This document shows, in pieces, positions 1 to 10,193 of a stretch of DNA of 40,641 nt. Below the pieces are notes generated by a model. That model searched no databases and had not been told where the DNA came from. It saw nothing but the letters and a program-made list of their open reading frames with translations. The position numbers and the translations under genes were made by a program. Position 1 is the stretch's first letter. Every line of letters starts with the position of its first letter. The DNA comes from Acrasis kona. Its lineage: Eukaryota; Heterolobosea; Eutetramitea; Acrasida; Acrasidae. The DNA is taken from the NCBI GenBank assembly GCA_026419775.2, contig JAOPGA020001393.1:1-40641 (forward strand). Reading direction: 5' to 3'.

Positions 1-1018
1 AGCATTGCTTTTTAGTCACAACGCCTTTCTATATTTTATTTGGTTGCGTCAGTTGATCAAACCAATATATAATTGACTTTATAACTTGAAATGTACTTCA
101 TTAGTATTTCGTCGAATTTTATTGATTTGTGTTGCAACAGGTGTGTAAACATACTTTTAAGTCAACCTTGATTGTAATGTTTTCATTTCACAGAAAACAG
201 AATAAAATTGAGTCGCGCCATACATGGAAGATCAATAGATAGCACACTATGGGAACATCGATAGGAGATTACGCACATCTTTTACTTACGAAAGCGATAA
301 AGTAGTCCACAGTTTATCACAAGTAATCAAATCAATCGTACGATGATCACTCAACACCAATACAAACCTTACTTATCAAAGTTTGGCATTTCAACGGTTG
401 ACACAAGAATTCTCTTATTTTTTGGATCAATTGAAGGCGCATCCGAGCAATTGTCAACTTGTTTTCTTTTTTCCTCTAATCTAGATCTAATCACTATGGT
501 GTGTTGATGACTGAAGAGCCTTTGCTTTCCTGAACAAGCAGCCTGGACGGTCACTATATGTAATCTACTTTAGCGAGATCTAATAGCTGATTGCTTAATA
601 TGAAGCTCGCTTCTTCTCCTAGAATTAATAAATTATGAAAATTTTAAAATAATATAAAACATGTATTAGTACCCTAGTAGGTAGTAATGTGATTCAAAGG
701 AGAGAGCTCATGTGCCTGATTGCAGTCACAAATTGTATACTTCTTGTTATGAACCCATCGTTTTGGTTGTTATTTACTTTCGTTAATATATGTTCTCTTT
801 TTGGGTATAACTTGCTGATGATTGATTACAGTCTAATTATGTATGCAATTAGTTTGTATTACAAAGTGAAAAGTAGACTTTTACCCTAAAATCGATGGTA
901 TTGGTCTCTTGGTCTTGAAGACTTTACAATGACAGAAGGGACCAATCATTCCTACGGACGTTTGACGTCAAAACGTCATCGCTAAATTCACCCATCAAAA
1001 AAACCTTTACATACAACA
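1..1018. other. Left-edge stretch without a supported gene
   Basis: I find no convincing coding gene here. A 66-codon frame at 689-889 is hydrophobic but has no recognisable domain, and a 61-codon minus-strand frame at 369-554 could be an exon of a gene running off the left edge. The last 60 bases hold the promoter of the villin-headpiece gene, including the CRE-like palindrome listed separately. Confidence 0.5.
963..978 (+). promoter_or_regulatory. CRE/ATF-like palindrome plus half site
   Basis: TGACGTCA (963-970) is a perfect 8-bp palindrome, followed three bases later by ACGTCA (973-978). It lies about 50 bp upstream of the start codon at 1019. TGACGTCA is the classic bZIP (CREB/ATF) site. 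That it acts here is inference. Confidence 0.35.
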
Positions 1019-1834
1019 ATGAGTTACGGAGAAGAAATTGACTACGAAGAGGAAGAGAGACGTTACCTTGAAGAACAACAAGCAAAGCTACAGGAGTTAG
1101 AGGCTCGTAACAAGAAGTTGGGCAGTAAAATAAAGGTTAACCGTGGAGACGAAGAAGAGGAAGAGGCGCCGAAGTCAAGAAGCTACAACCTTGATGACGA
1201 TCAAGAAGAGGAAGAAGAAGAAGAACGCAACTACCACGACGAGCTTGATCCCTCCGAACTTGAAAACCTCAGCCTATCGCCCAAAGCATCTGCTGATGAT
1301 GGTCCAGTCGAGAGTTATCTAGATAGCGAGACGAAACTCATTCGTAAAGGTAATGACTCAAGCAGATGGGGTAAGGGTGGTGAGTTATTCGATCATACAC
1401 AACTCGAACACGGCTCCTTCTTGGATACCTTCGAGAAGGATCAAAAGAACAACAAACTAACAAAGATGAGCGATACTAACCGTTGGGGAAACTATAAGAT
1501 ACACGACGAGAACCAACTCGAGCAAGGTAGTTTCTTGGCTGCACAAAAGAAACACCAAGCAGAGATTGCCGAGAAGGAGAAGAAAATGAAGGAGGAGAAA
1601 ATACGTGAGATCGCTGCGGAGAAGGGAGATGGTAACTATTTGGACCCTAAATCAAACAAATTCCCATACGCCGAGTTGAAGAATAATTTCCCCAAGGGCG
1701 TCGACCCTGTCAAAAAGGAACTCTATCTCTCGTCTGACGAATTCCATAAGGTCTTTGGAATCAGCGCCGTAGAATATGCCAAACTTTCTGCGTTCAAGAA
1801 AAAGAACATGAAGAAGCAGCTTGGTTTGTTTTAA
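1019..1834 (+). CDS. Villin-headpiece domain protein
   Basis: Intronless 271-residue protein. The last ~65 residues form a villin headpiece: FPYAELKNNFPKGVDPVKK, then YLSSDEFHKVFGI and the C-terminal KKKNMKKQLGLF. Headpieces bind F-actin, so a cytoskeletal role is likely. The usual Pro and Trp of the headpiece 'LPxWKQ' stretch are replaced (LSAFKKK), and that Trp is part of the actin-contact cap in villin, so affinity may be reduced. No gelsolin repeats precede it. The N-terminal ~110 residues are highly charged with Glu/Asp runs. Two copies of a short motif follow (SRWGKGGELFDHTQLEHGSF and NRWGNYKIHDENQLEQGSF), then a charged helix. The start is the first ATG, preceded by an AT-rich leader. 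Domain call sure, orthology open. Confidence 0.9.
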   Translation: MSYGEEIDYEEEERRYLEEQQAKLQELEARNKKLGSKIKVNRGDEEEEEAPKSRSYNLDDDQEEEEEEERNYHDELDPSELENLSLSPKASADDGPVESYLDSETKLIRKGNDSSRWGKGGELFDHTQLEHGSFLDTFEKDQKNNKLTKMSDTNRWGNYKIHDENQLEQGSFLAAQKKHQAEIAEKEKKMKEEKIREIAAEKGDGNYLDPKSNKFPYAELKNNFPKGVDPVKKELYLSSDEFHKVFGISAVEYAKLSAFKKKNMKKQLGLF

Positions 1835-2097
1835 TCCTTGTATTAATTGTAACTCATAATATATAACCAAATTTAACGTCAATCAATCTTCTAAATATAG
1901 TCGCACTTGATTACAAATCAAATATGTTATGTTGCTTTAATTCATCAGATCAGGCGGAATGTGAAATTTGGTAGTGATTAAACTGGGTTTCTCACTTGCT
2001 GTCTTTTTACCGATAAGTATACTGAATGGTCATTGTGATTTTAATTTTTGGTTAATTCAACATACCTTCAACAAAATCAATCGATTACAACTTCAAG

Positions 2098-3890
2098 ATG
2101 AACAACAAGGATGCCCTAATGCTCCATCAAAAGCTTTGCGAGCACGGAGTGGATAAAGTGGTTCTGTCCCTTATTAACCCAAACTTCTACAATAAGATCG
2201 TTAGCCATACTGACACAGCCAATGATGCTTGTGTTTCGAAAAAGTTTCAAGATTATGTGTGCCAGATTTTGGAACCAAAACATGTTTACCAGATCATAGA
2301 GGAAAGAAATCTGGCACATCTGTGCGGCAGTCCAACTTGTCCCAACAAATTAGACGAAGAAGTAGTACTCAAAGCGGAGCATGAAAAGGCGACCAGGGGT
2401 AGATACAAAATCGACTTAAAGAACAGAATGGTTTATGATCGTTCAGACGAACCAATTTATCTATTTTGTTCAAACGATTGCAAATCAACTGCCATAACAA
2501 CTGCAGAAAAATGCCATACAACAGCGCCATATACTCGAGACTGCTAGTAAGTATTGCAGAGTTAACTCTACTAATTACTATAGCGATCTTCTTGTCATGT
2601 TGTTCCCGAACTTGAAAGAAAAAATTCTAGAACTGTAAGTAACAGACATTGCATTATTAAGATTAATTGTTGAACAGGAAGAAAAAGATCTACAGTGTTT
2701 CCGACGATGAAAAGAATGCTTCAAATGATGTGAAATCCCACCCAAAGCCAAAGCAATCATTCAAAAGACCAGGGGTTACAAAGAAAAAGGTCAGCAAACC
2801 GTCAGACGCGAATCCACCGCCAGGCACCCCCCTTGCTCTCACTGTCAAGGAGCATTCAAATCCAGCACCTAAGAAGGTTAAATTCGAAGACAACAATTCA
2901 ATGGAAGTGGATGGATACACTCCTAAGCAACCTGAAGAGTACAAAAATTCACACTAGCAAGCCAAATGAAGCAGAAGCCGTGGAAAAAGATGAAGATGAA
3001 GACGAAGATGAATCAATGATTCCTCATCCTGGCCTAAGTATATTCATGAGCGATGAGGAGCCTATCGAACTAGAGACACCTACATTCGTATTAATATATA
3101 CTTTATTTAGCAATTGGGTCACAGGAAGAACATTAGTATACATGAACAAAGATTCCATCAAGCCAAACAATGAAGTGAACAATCAAGATCAACAAAACCA
3201 AAACACTACAAATACAGACAATGATGAGTACGATCAAAGAACAATGAAGATGTACGAGGACATGTACAAAGAACAGAACATTGACATTAGTGACGATGTG
3301 TCGCAATTAAAGTTTAAGTCAAAATATAATCACGAGGAGGACGTCAAGTTGGATCATTTAATTATTGAAGATGAAACTTTAAGAAAGTCACTTCTTCGCT
3401 ACGGGCTTGAAGACGACATCTCTTTTGATGAGGGTAACGTTGAAAGATTGAACTTGACGCGCAACTGTATAAATCAATAGTAAGTTTTCACACTTTTACT
3501 TTTTTTTAACAATTATAGTCTGACCAGCACTTGCTCCTCACTAAAGTGCGTTAACTTGTCCATGATATCAAAAACTGTTGATGAATTAATTCGTACATTT
3601 ACTTTTAGATCCTCGTTACCTTCTCTGGGGGTTCTGCATTGGAAGATCATCCTTCTTATCATTCTACGAACGTAAGAAATTAATTTCATCATCAATTCAT
3701 TTTTAACATAAATAGATTGTCGCACCTTGATATCGAGAATCTAAGAATAACGGACCCAAAAAATCCCAAAAAGACAATTTGTGATGAAGATGAAGTGCAC
3801 AATCGAATAGATGAGAAACTAATTACTTTTGGTTTGAAAAAACATCAAATACAGATGTTACATGATGTTATAATAAAAGGTGTTTATTAA
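2098..3890 (+). CDS. RPAP2: RPAP2/Rtr1-type RNA polymerase II CTD phosphatase
   Basis: Rtr1/RPAP2 proteins remove Ser5 phosphate from the RNA polymerase II C-terminal domain and help import the polymerase. I read six exons: 2098-2546, 2584-2634, 2678-2938, 2958-3479, 3519-3671 and 3716-3890, giving 536 residues. The family zinc site is visible in exon 1: ERNLAHLCGSPTCPNKL, then GRYKIDLKNRMVYD and FCSNDCKSTA, supplying the C-x4-C..C-x3-C ligands. The middle is basic and disordered, with an acidic run. A hydrophobic stretch TPTFVLIYTLFSNWVTGRTL matches the family's C-terminal half. Four introns are 37-44 nt. The third (2939-2957) would be only 19 nt and is needed to keep the frame, so it is either an extreme micro-intron or a one-base assembly error. 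RPB9 and RPB12 lie within 14 kb. Confidence 0.85.
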
Positions 3891-4088
3891 TGTTCGTTTT
3901 CTGAAATCGATTGTTATGAATGTTTTTTATTACAACTTTTTAAGTGGAAGGAAAAAAAAGAGATCTATAAGAGAGAGAGGGTTTTATTGGGTTTTCACCC
4001 TTTTCAAGAGGATTAGAGGAGGATCTTCCTCATGATCGCCCACAAGAAGTTTCTAAGTTGACCTGGTTAAAAAACTCGCGAACAACTG

Positions 4089-6110
4089 ATGAAATTCTAT
4101 GACCAAGAACAAAGAAGATATCAACAAAATGGATGTGAATCATGTAATCATATATGCGATAACTTTGTACATTCCTCATATGGCCCAAGCGGCGCATTTA
4201 AAATGATACAAACACCCGGTGGTAGACTCACAATAACAACAAGTATCCAGCGAATATTTTTGGCATTGCAGAACAGACAACAAGAAAAACAGGACTTTGA
4301 TTTTCATCCAGTAGCCCAGATCCTGATGAAATCTGCCCAAGCCCACTCACAAATTCACGTTGGCGATAATTGTGGGTCATTTATAATGCTAGCTACAAGT
4401 TTTTTAAATGAAATAATAAAGAGCCAGCAAGCTAGTGACTACAGCGCACAACTTGTTTGTGAATCTATTACTTTTATAGAAAATGAAGTTATAAAAAATC
4501 ATCTAAATAACCTTCTTCATAAAATAGTAAGCTGAACATCGTTGTTGAAAGTAATTGTTAGTCTCAAGCAGTCAAAGGTCAATCAGGTGATACATTGCTC
4601 CTCTCCTATGTGATACAGACACAGCTCGTATCCAATGTTAATAAAAAAATCTCAAAGTGTCTTTCTGATCTGCTACTTACATTTATTCTTAATAAACATG
4701 GCAGCACAACGGTGGACATCAAAAAGGTAAACTAATGATTTGTTAAATTTATAAATGATTAGAACCTGATTGACTTGATGCATTTCTATGATGAATGTGT
4801 TGTGACGGCTTCTGGTGCTGCTGTACAATCCAGTCAATTGGTGAAAGGATTGCTTTTGGAGAACACAAAGGCACTTTCCTTCATGCCATCTGAGATCTGG
4901 TCGCCTACACTTTTCGTTATGACATTCTCCTCCTCAGAAGACTACGAAGAAGAAACGGAACAGGATGTGACGCTTACTTTTGATGTTAGTAAAATGGGTG
5001 GCATGAATAAAATAAAAGAACTAAATGTGAATCAAATGATATCATTTGTTCAATTGTTAAACTACTATAAGATAAGATTAGTCATTGTGAAGGGTGGTAG
5101 ATTTGATCCAGAGTTGTTGCGAATCATGTCACAAAGCCGTATTTTATGTGTACAAAATATTTCAGAGAACGAAATGGACCTATTATGCAAAGAATGCAAA
5201 GTGGAGCCGATGGTAATCAAAATTGTAAACTCTGTTATTGATGGTATTGTGACCCAACTTCACTTGACTGTTCCTGATGTGATAGACTCACATCACTTGA
5301 CCGTTATCAAAAACGTAAAGGAGGTGCCTATCGGCGTTGGAAGATCTATTATTCACATCACACCTGAGGACAGTTCCTTCCATTCTATACTACTCAGAGG
5401 TCCAATTGATGACATCTCCAATGAATATAGAAACCTTCTAAAGCGCGTGGTGGTGAACCTAGTAAAAGTATTAGTAACAATACATAATCATAACTAAATC
5501 TTTTAGAATTATCAAGTTTGTGAAGAGTTGGGAAGAAACATGAACGTAGATTTTGAATTAAGCTATCTACCCGGAGCGGGTGCCATAGAAGCCACACTAT
5601 CGTCACTTTTTGATAAACTTAGCAGGGACGTGGAAAAGTAATCTTCATTCAACTCATTTTTCATCTAACACATCTTCTAGTTCGCATGTTACAAACTTTG
5701 TTTTACAAGCATTAAGCAATTCATATCGTTCCTTATGCATGCAATTAATCAGCAATAACATTGGCAGTAATCAACCCAAAAGAGCAATCCTGGAGCAGTT
5801 TAGAGAATTGTGTCATGTTCAAGTAACATCTCTCACTGCAGGTCATGTGTCCCTAAAAGATGCGCCTACTCTTTCAGAGAATGATTTTACTTTTCAAAGT
5901 GCTATTATCGACTGTGCTGAGTGTGGAGTGTTGGAAACTTTTTCGTCAAAGTATTTGTTGCTTATCCATGTACTACAAACTGTTTCTCAAATCATTCGTG
6001 TACATTGCATGATGCCAAGTAAAAAAATTAATGTTGTTTATTTGTTGTCCTATCATTCGTTATGTCCCATAAATCCGTTCCATCTGATAAAAGTTGAAAA
6101 AAGTGAATAG
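4089..6110 (+). CDS. BBS6: MKKS/BBS6-like group II chaperonin-related protein
   Basis: BBS6 is a CCT-derived, ATPase-poor chaperonin that with BBS10, BBS12 and CCT helps assemble the BBSome, a ciliary cargo coat. Five exons give 620 residues: 4089-4526, 4562-4726, 4763-5461, 5507-5637 and 5681-6110 (introns 35-45 nt). The CCT-like equatorial start HSSYGPSGAFKMIQTPGGRL matches the MKKS 'CYGPxGRLKxL' region. GDNCGSFIMLATSFL replaces the canonical chaperonin GDGTT ATP motif, as in BBS chaperonins. The apical domain follows, and the end has ETFSSKYLLLIHVLQTVSQI and MMPSKK, like the CCT C-terminus. BBS10 or BBS12 are alternatives. The final ~30 codons overlap the RPB9 terminal exon on the other strand, so the precise stop is the least certain point. 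Confidence 0.78.
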
Positions 6111-6539
6111 TAGTTGTTACCTGTGGGTACATTTTGTACAAATCAACCACAAAGTCATACCTCCTGTACCTGAAGATGATGTTCCGAAACCAGTCTGCAA
6201 AATGACTGCATCGCTGTTCTTACAAAGAGGGCATAAATCAGGTCTTCTTGTACGAGGAAGAGTTGGGTCGTTTACTAACTCTCCCCACTCAATGTTCATC
6301 AACATTCCACTAAAAATGTTAGGTTCAACGTTAACTTTGCACGTACCTCTTCGAGGCTTTGATGTCATTTCTGTATACGCAGTACTGCGATGGATCTACT
6401 TGCTCGGTATTTGAACAGCGTCTGCAAACAAACTCAAGCTTTCGCTCAATCCTATTTTCACGAGGATACAACATGTTGTTGCTGACTTTTTAGAAATACT
6501 CAAATATTATAGTACGAACCACTCGCTACAAAAGCGCAT
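6053..6539 (-). CDS. RPB9: RNA polymerase II subunit RPB9
   Basis: RPB9 is the zinc-ribbon subunit at the Pol II jaw, important for fidelity and TFIIS-stimulated cleavage. Four exons on the minus strand (6539-6520, 6481-6347, 6309-6121, 6083-6053) give exactly 124 residues; the human protein has 125. The N-terminal ribbon is MRFCSECNNMLYPRE..FVCRRCS. The linker carries NDPTLPRTRRPD, matching the family 'SDPTLPR'. The second ribbon is CPLCKNSDAV..LICTKCTHRWNGF. Every intron is 37-38 nt and the splice phases restore the two ribbons perfectly, including the split Cys and Arg codons. The 20-nt first exon was recovered from the MRFCSEC motif. The last exon overlaps BBS6 coding sequence on the opposite strand. 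Its promoter is shared with the thioredoxin gene, 92 bp away. Confidence 0.93.
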
Positions 6540-6631
6540 GCCCAACTTTGTTTGGTCCTGAATCTCCTCGTCTTCTATGATTGAATCCATGGTTACCTTG
6601 TAACGATTTGTTTATTGGTTGACAGAATAAA

Positions 6632-7110
6632 ATGAAGTTCCTAATTGCTGTCATCATCCTAGCACTACTATCAGTTGTCCTTGCAGAATCAAACTTTGAG
6701 GAGCTAACCGATAAAACTTTCGATGCAGCCATCCAGAGCGGTAAAAACTACTTGATCGAATTCTATGCTCCATGGTATGTTCTAGCATAACAATTTTAAA
6801 GTAACATTAATTTAGGTGCCCACATTGCAAAGTGTTCGCACCACAATGGGAGAAATTAGCGAATGGTAATTTACATTTCTCCAATACGTCCTCTAATCAT
6901 CTTGTAGCAATCGCAGCAAGCGACAGGAAGGACGACCTAAAACTTGCCCGCATTCAAGGAAACAAGTACGACGAGATCACCGACAAGTACGAAGTTGATG
7001 GATTCCCAACCATTCTTTTATTCAAGAAGGGAGTCAAGAAACCAAAAGCATACAATAGATCATTGAAGCTACAATCCATATTAGACTTTTTACATGCACA
7101 ACTTGATTAA
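6632..7110 (+). CDS. Secretory-pathway thioredoxin/PDI-like protein
   Basis: Small single-domain thioredoxin with a signal peptide (MKFLIAVIILALLSVVLA), so it acts in the ER or outside the cell in thiol-disulfide exchange. The redox motif APWCPHCKVFAPQW is visible once the intron 6775-6815 is removed; CPHC is a variant of the PDI CGHC. The cis-proline region is VDGFPTILLF. A second intron, 6866-6907 (42 nt, GT..TTGTAG), probably also exists. It is a multiple of three, so the frame is open either way: 131 residues if spliced, 145 if retained. Spliced, the product goes directly from the first helix into the AIAASD strand, as in PDI a-domains. There is no KDEL-type ending; the protein ends HAQLD. 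The stop codon lies 10 bp from that of the convergent carrier gene. Confidence 0.87.
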
Positions 7111-7120
7111 AAAAATGTTT

Positions 7121-9382
7121 TTATTCTCTATTGACCCCTGAGAACAACCCTCTAAAACGATCCATCTTAAAACCAAACGCTTGTCTAACCATCTCCACGT
7201 CAGCATCTTCGACAGGAACACCTGCAGCCAAATTATGAGGCTTCTGGTTCTTCTCTGGCGATATGTACCTTTGTAAAAATTCATAAGCCAATAAAGTGAC
7301 ACCAAACTGAGGACTGCTTCTCAATATACGTGGACCCACTCCCTTCATGAACGCCTTCGGTCCTTCGCTCTTGTACACTTTTCTTGCACAATCCATAATG
7401 CCAGAATACGTTTCCTGACCTGCGCGTGCCTCTACTTGCAATCTAGTCTTGATCACATCAAAAGGTGTCGTGCTCGACGCAGCACATCCACCAGCAATCG
7501 TACCCGCCAACAACAATCCCCACCACTCAGGTGCAGTCTTGTCGCGTGGAGTGAACAATGTTTTGAAGGCTTCGTAAGTGGGGAAGTAAATGGCGCTGAA
7601 CGGAATGTCGCGTGCGAAACATGCGGTGGCTCCCTTGTATAGTCCAGCAAATCCGAGTTCCTTGCAAATGGTAATGGCTCCTTTGGGCGCCTGTCCAGTG
7701 GTTCGGAACAACTCTCCTTGTACTTGTAATCTGATCTTTACAATTTCGATTGGATTGGTAAACACGACTTGACTTGCACCAGCGCCCATACCAGCCAACA
7801 CTTCCAATGGGAAATTAGCTTCTCCCTTCTCGTTCTCCACTCCGAAAGCATCTCTTAGGAAATCGTTCACGACCAACTTGATGGCCTTCTCCGGCGCAAC
7901 TCCGATCAACTGGGGAACCAATCCTCTATAAAGTCCTCTGTAGCCGTCGTACTTGATGATTTGTTGGAAGCAGTCAATACTGTTCTTGTAGAGCTGAGGA
8001 GCGCCTGGATTGTTTCTTTGATTTTGCATTCTTGTTTTGGTCATGTCGATGGGATAGACGACGGTTGCACCGATGGCACCTGCGATACCTCCGTATAATG
8101 TTTTGGTTGCGACCTTGATGGAAGCATTCACGAATCGATCTTGGAAGCTGAGCGGAGTCAAAGCGTCGCTTCGGAGTTCATCTCTGCTCCAACTGTCTAG
8201 GACGAATTGTCTGCGAACGGTTTCGTTTGTCAAAGTGTCAACGAATTCTTGATAATCATTCTGTAAAAGTACAACGTCTCCTTCAGCGTCCTTTTGACCC
8301 GACGAAAACATCTTGAAGATGATGTCGACCTCTAGTGGAGAGATGACGATGCCCGTGGCCCTTCTTGCAGCCCTGCTGAATGCTTCTTTTGTGACGGTGC
8401 GATCATTGTTGTTTTTGGCTGAAGTGTCCAACAGATTGGCCACAACGTGCATGTTGCTCATGACTTTACTTAAAGCGTCAAATTCTGCATATGTTATTTT
8501 TCCAGAGTCTTGTGAAATGTTTTCAATGTTGCTTAGGACGCGTTGGCTGAGACCTCCTCTCTTTGTTTCTGTGCTGTATAAAGTGATTAGTTTTGCAAAT
8601 TGTTGGGGTGAGATTGTTCCGGAGCGGTTGACGTCCATCTTTTGGAATTCCTGTCTTCTGATTTCTTCGGTCAATGACTTCATGAATTGAGCGAATTGAT
8701 TGTAGCTCAACGTGCTGCTGCCATCACGTCCGAAGAATCTGGTCATCAAGTCACAGTCAAAATCAAAATCACCAGTTATATTCTTGCTAGTGCGCATCAC
8801 TTGTTTGAACTCTTCTCTATTGATAGTTCCATCCTTGTTCAAATCAAACATGCGGAACGCCATCTCAAACTCACTCTCGGGTGTGGTTAATAATTTGAAC
8901 AAGAGAACATAGTCGCTAAACTTTATCTTTCCATTAGAGTTGGAATCAGCCATTTTGAATAAGAACTCTGCTTGGGGGCTCACGGTGTTGTTATTACCAG
9001 CGTCAGTACGGTCTACCAAGGAACGGAAAAAATCTTGAGGAGACATTAATGGCTCTTTACTGACGGGGTCGGTGGATGAGGAGAACTTTTGGAAAATTTT
9101 CTTAAGGCGGTCTTTTTGTTTTTTGTCCATTTTGCGAGTTTCTTTGAACACAGGTAAACTTCTTTGCTGAGGACTGGTTGATGCAGATTCATCAGATTCC
9201 TCTGCATATTTGGTACTGTTGTACAATCCGACGCTCACTGCAGCCGCAAGGGCGAATGCTGTTACTCGTGGGTTGGTTCTTCCAACGTTTGGTGATACAG
9301 CACCAGCGTGACCATATTGACGATATGAAGTGTTGCGCAACACAGAGGGATACATATGAGTGGTCTTTCTTTGGTTATTCAT
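7121..9382 (-). CDS. Mitochondrial calcium-binding aspartate/glutamate carrier
   Basis: Aralar/citrin (SLC25A12/13) type carrier, which exchanges mitochondrial aspartate for cytosolic glutamate plus a proton in the malate-aspartate shuttle and is stimulated by cytosolic calcium. It is one exon of 753 residues (human aralar 678). The first ~90 residues are a basic, Ser-rich presequence-like stretch. EF-hand-like segments follow (MADSNSNGKIKFSDYVLLF, FDLNKDGTINREEF, MDVNRSGTISPQQF). From about residue 430 there are three carrier repeats with signatures PIDMTKTRM (~440), NPIEIVKIRL (~544) and TPFDVIKTRL (~640). The carrier half is very close to aralar (GVAPEKAIKL, RDIPFSAIYFP, RSSPQFGVTLL). MICU-like calcium proteins share the EF-hand style, but the domain order fits the aspartate/glutamate carrier. 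Confidence 0.95.
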   Translation of the reverse strand: MNNQRKTTHMYPSVLRNTSYRQYGHAGAVSPNVGRTNPRVTAFALAAAVSVGLYNSTKYAEESDESASTSPQQRSLPVFKETRKMDKKQKDRLKKIFQKFSSSTDPVSKEPLMSPQDFFRSLVDRTDAGNNNTVSPQAEFLFKMADSNSNGKIKFSDYVLLFKLLTTPESEFEMAFRMFDLNKDGTINREEFKQVMRTSKNITGDFDFDCDLMTRFFGRDGSSTLSYNQFAQFMKSLTEEIRRQEFQKMDVNRSGTISPQQFAKLITLYSTETKRGGLSQRVLSNIENISQDSGKITYAEFDALSKVMSNMHVVANLLDTSAKNNNDRTVTKEAFSRAARRATGIVISPLEVDIIFKMFSSGQKDAEGDVVLLQNDYQEFVDTLTNETVRRQFVLDSWSRDELRSDALTPLSFQDRFVNASIKVATKTLYGGIAGAIGATVVYPIDMTKTRMQNQRNNPGAPQLYKNSIDCFQQIIKYDGYRGLYRGLVPQLIGVAPEKAIKLVVNDFLRDAFGVENEKGEANFPLEVLAGMGAGASQVVFTNPIEIVKIRLQVQGELFRTTGQAPKGAITICKELGFAGLYKGATACFARDIPFSAIYFPTYEAFKTLFTPRDKTAPEWWGLLLAGTIAGGCAASSTTPFDVIKTRLQVEARAGQETYSGIMDCARKVYKSEGPKAFMKGVGPRILRSSPQFGVTLLAYEFLQRYISPEKNQKPHNLAAGVPVEDADVEMVRQAFGFKMDRFRGLFSGVNRE

Positions 9383-10193
9383 ATCTAGTATGTCACGACC
9401 AACCCCAGCAGAAGAAGTGAAAATTGGTAAGAAAATTCCTGCGGAAGACGGGTTGACTAGGTATTTTCTCCATCGGAATTAAAAACCAAAAGCATGATAT
9501 GGGTGTATGGGACTACTTCACTTATTATACTTTGATGAAAAGGAATACCTTTATCTTCCAATCATGTATATGCTTGAATTTACATTACACTGTTATCCCT
9601 AAATAGAAAGTACAACCAAGTACATTTTACCAGATACCAGCAAAATATGTCTATGTTCGAAACACCGTCGCGAGACATCCAACCACCCGCACAACAAATA
9701 CTCAAATCTGAGCATAGCAACTTGTACATCACCAGATCCAACAAACGCACATGATCACAAACGGATAAGGTCTTACATTAATCGCATTACATTTTCCCCT
9801 TACAATCCGCAACAATCAAAGTACATCATACACGCAGACAAGATCAACAAACACAGCCCGTTACAACTTTTTCAAAATACATTAAAAGCAGTTACACATA
9901 TTGTCACTTGCAACATGAATGGAATCAACCACACATTTACACCTCTACATCCAACGTTGAAAAACAATGATGCTAACGGATGATGTGAAATTCATTCTCC
10001 TATACATTACCAAAGGCCTTTATTGAGAAAAAATGTAGAGCTTTACAGGACAATGACTGACGATTGCAAAAGTATAAAATAAAAATAAATGATGAAATTA
10101 TGTAATGTTCGGTCCTGCATTTTTGTATGATTACAACTTGAAGTCATTTATGAACGACACAAATCTATAAAATTAAAAATAAAACTAGACATC
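9383..10193. other. Intergenic stretch between carrier gene and tRNA-Lys
   Basis: Eight hundred bases without a credible ORF. It must hold the carrier promoter on its left side. A TGATGA box near 10089 looked like a snoRNA C box, but no partner CTGA box follows at a suitable distance. I see no repeat or structured RNA I can support. Confidence 0.5.

Noticed and set aside
369-554. Possible minus-strand exon ending VEMPNFDK before a GTAAGG donor
   Set aside because: Plausible splice site but no recognisable protein and no partner exon inside the window.
689-889. Hydrophobic 66-codon plus-strand frame
   Set aside because: No domain, no good start context (the first in-frame ATG is at 710), and hydrophobic AT-rich frames of this size arise by chance.
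10080-10160. C/D-box snoRNA candidate (TGATGA)
   Set aside because: No CTGA box at the required distance and no closing terminal stem.
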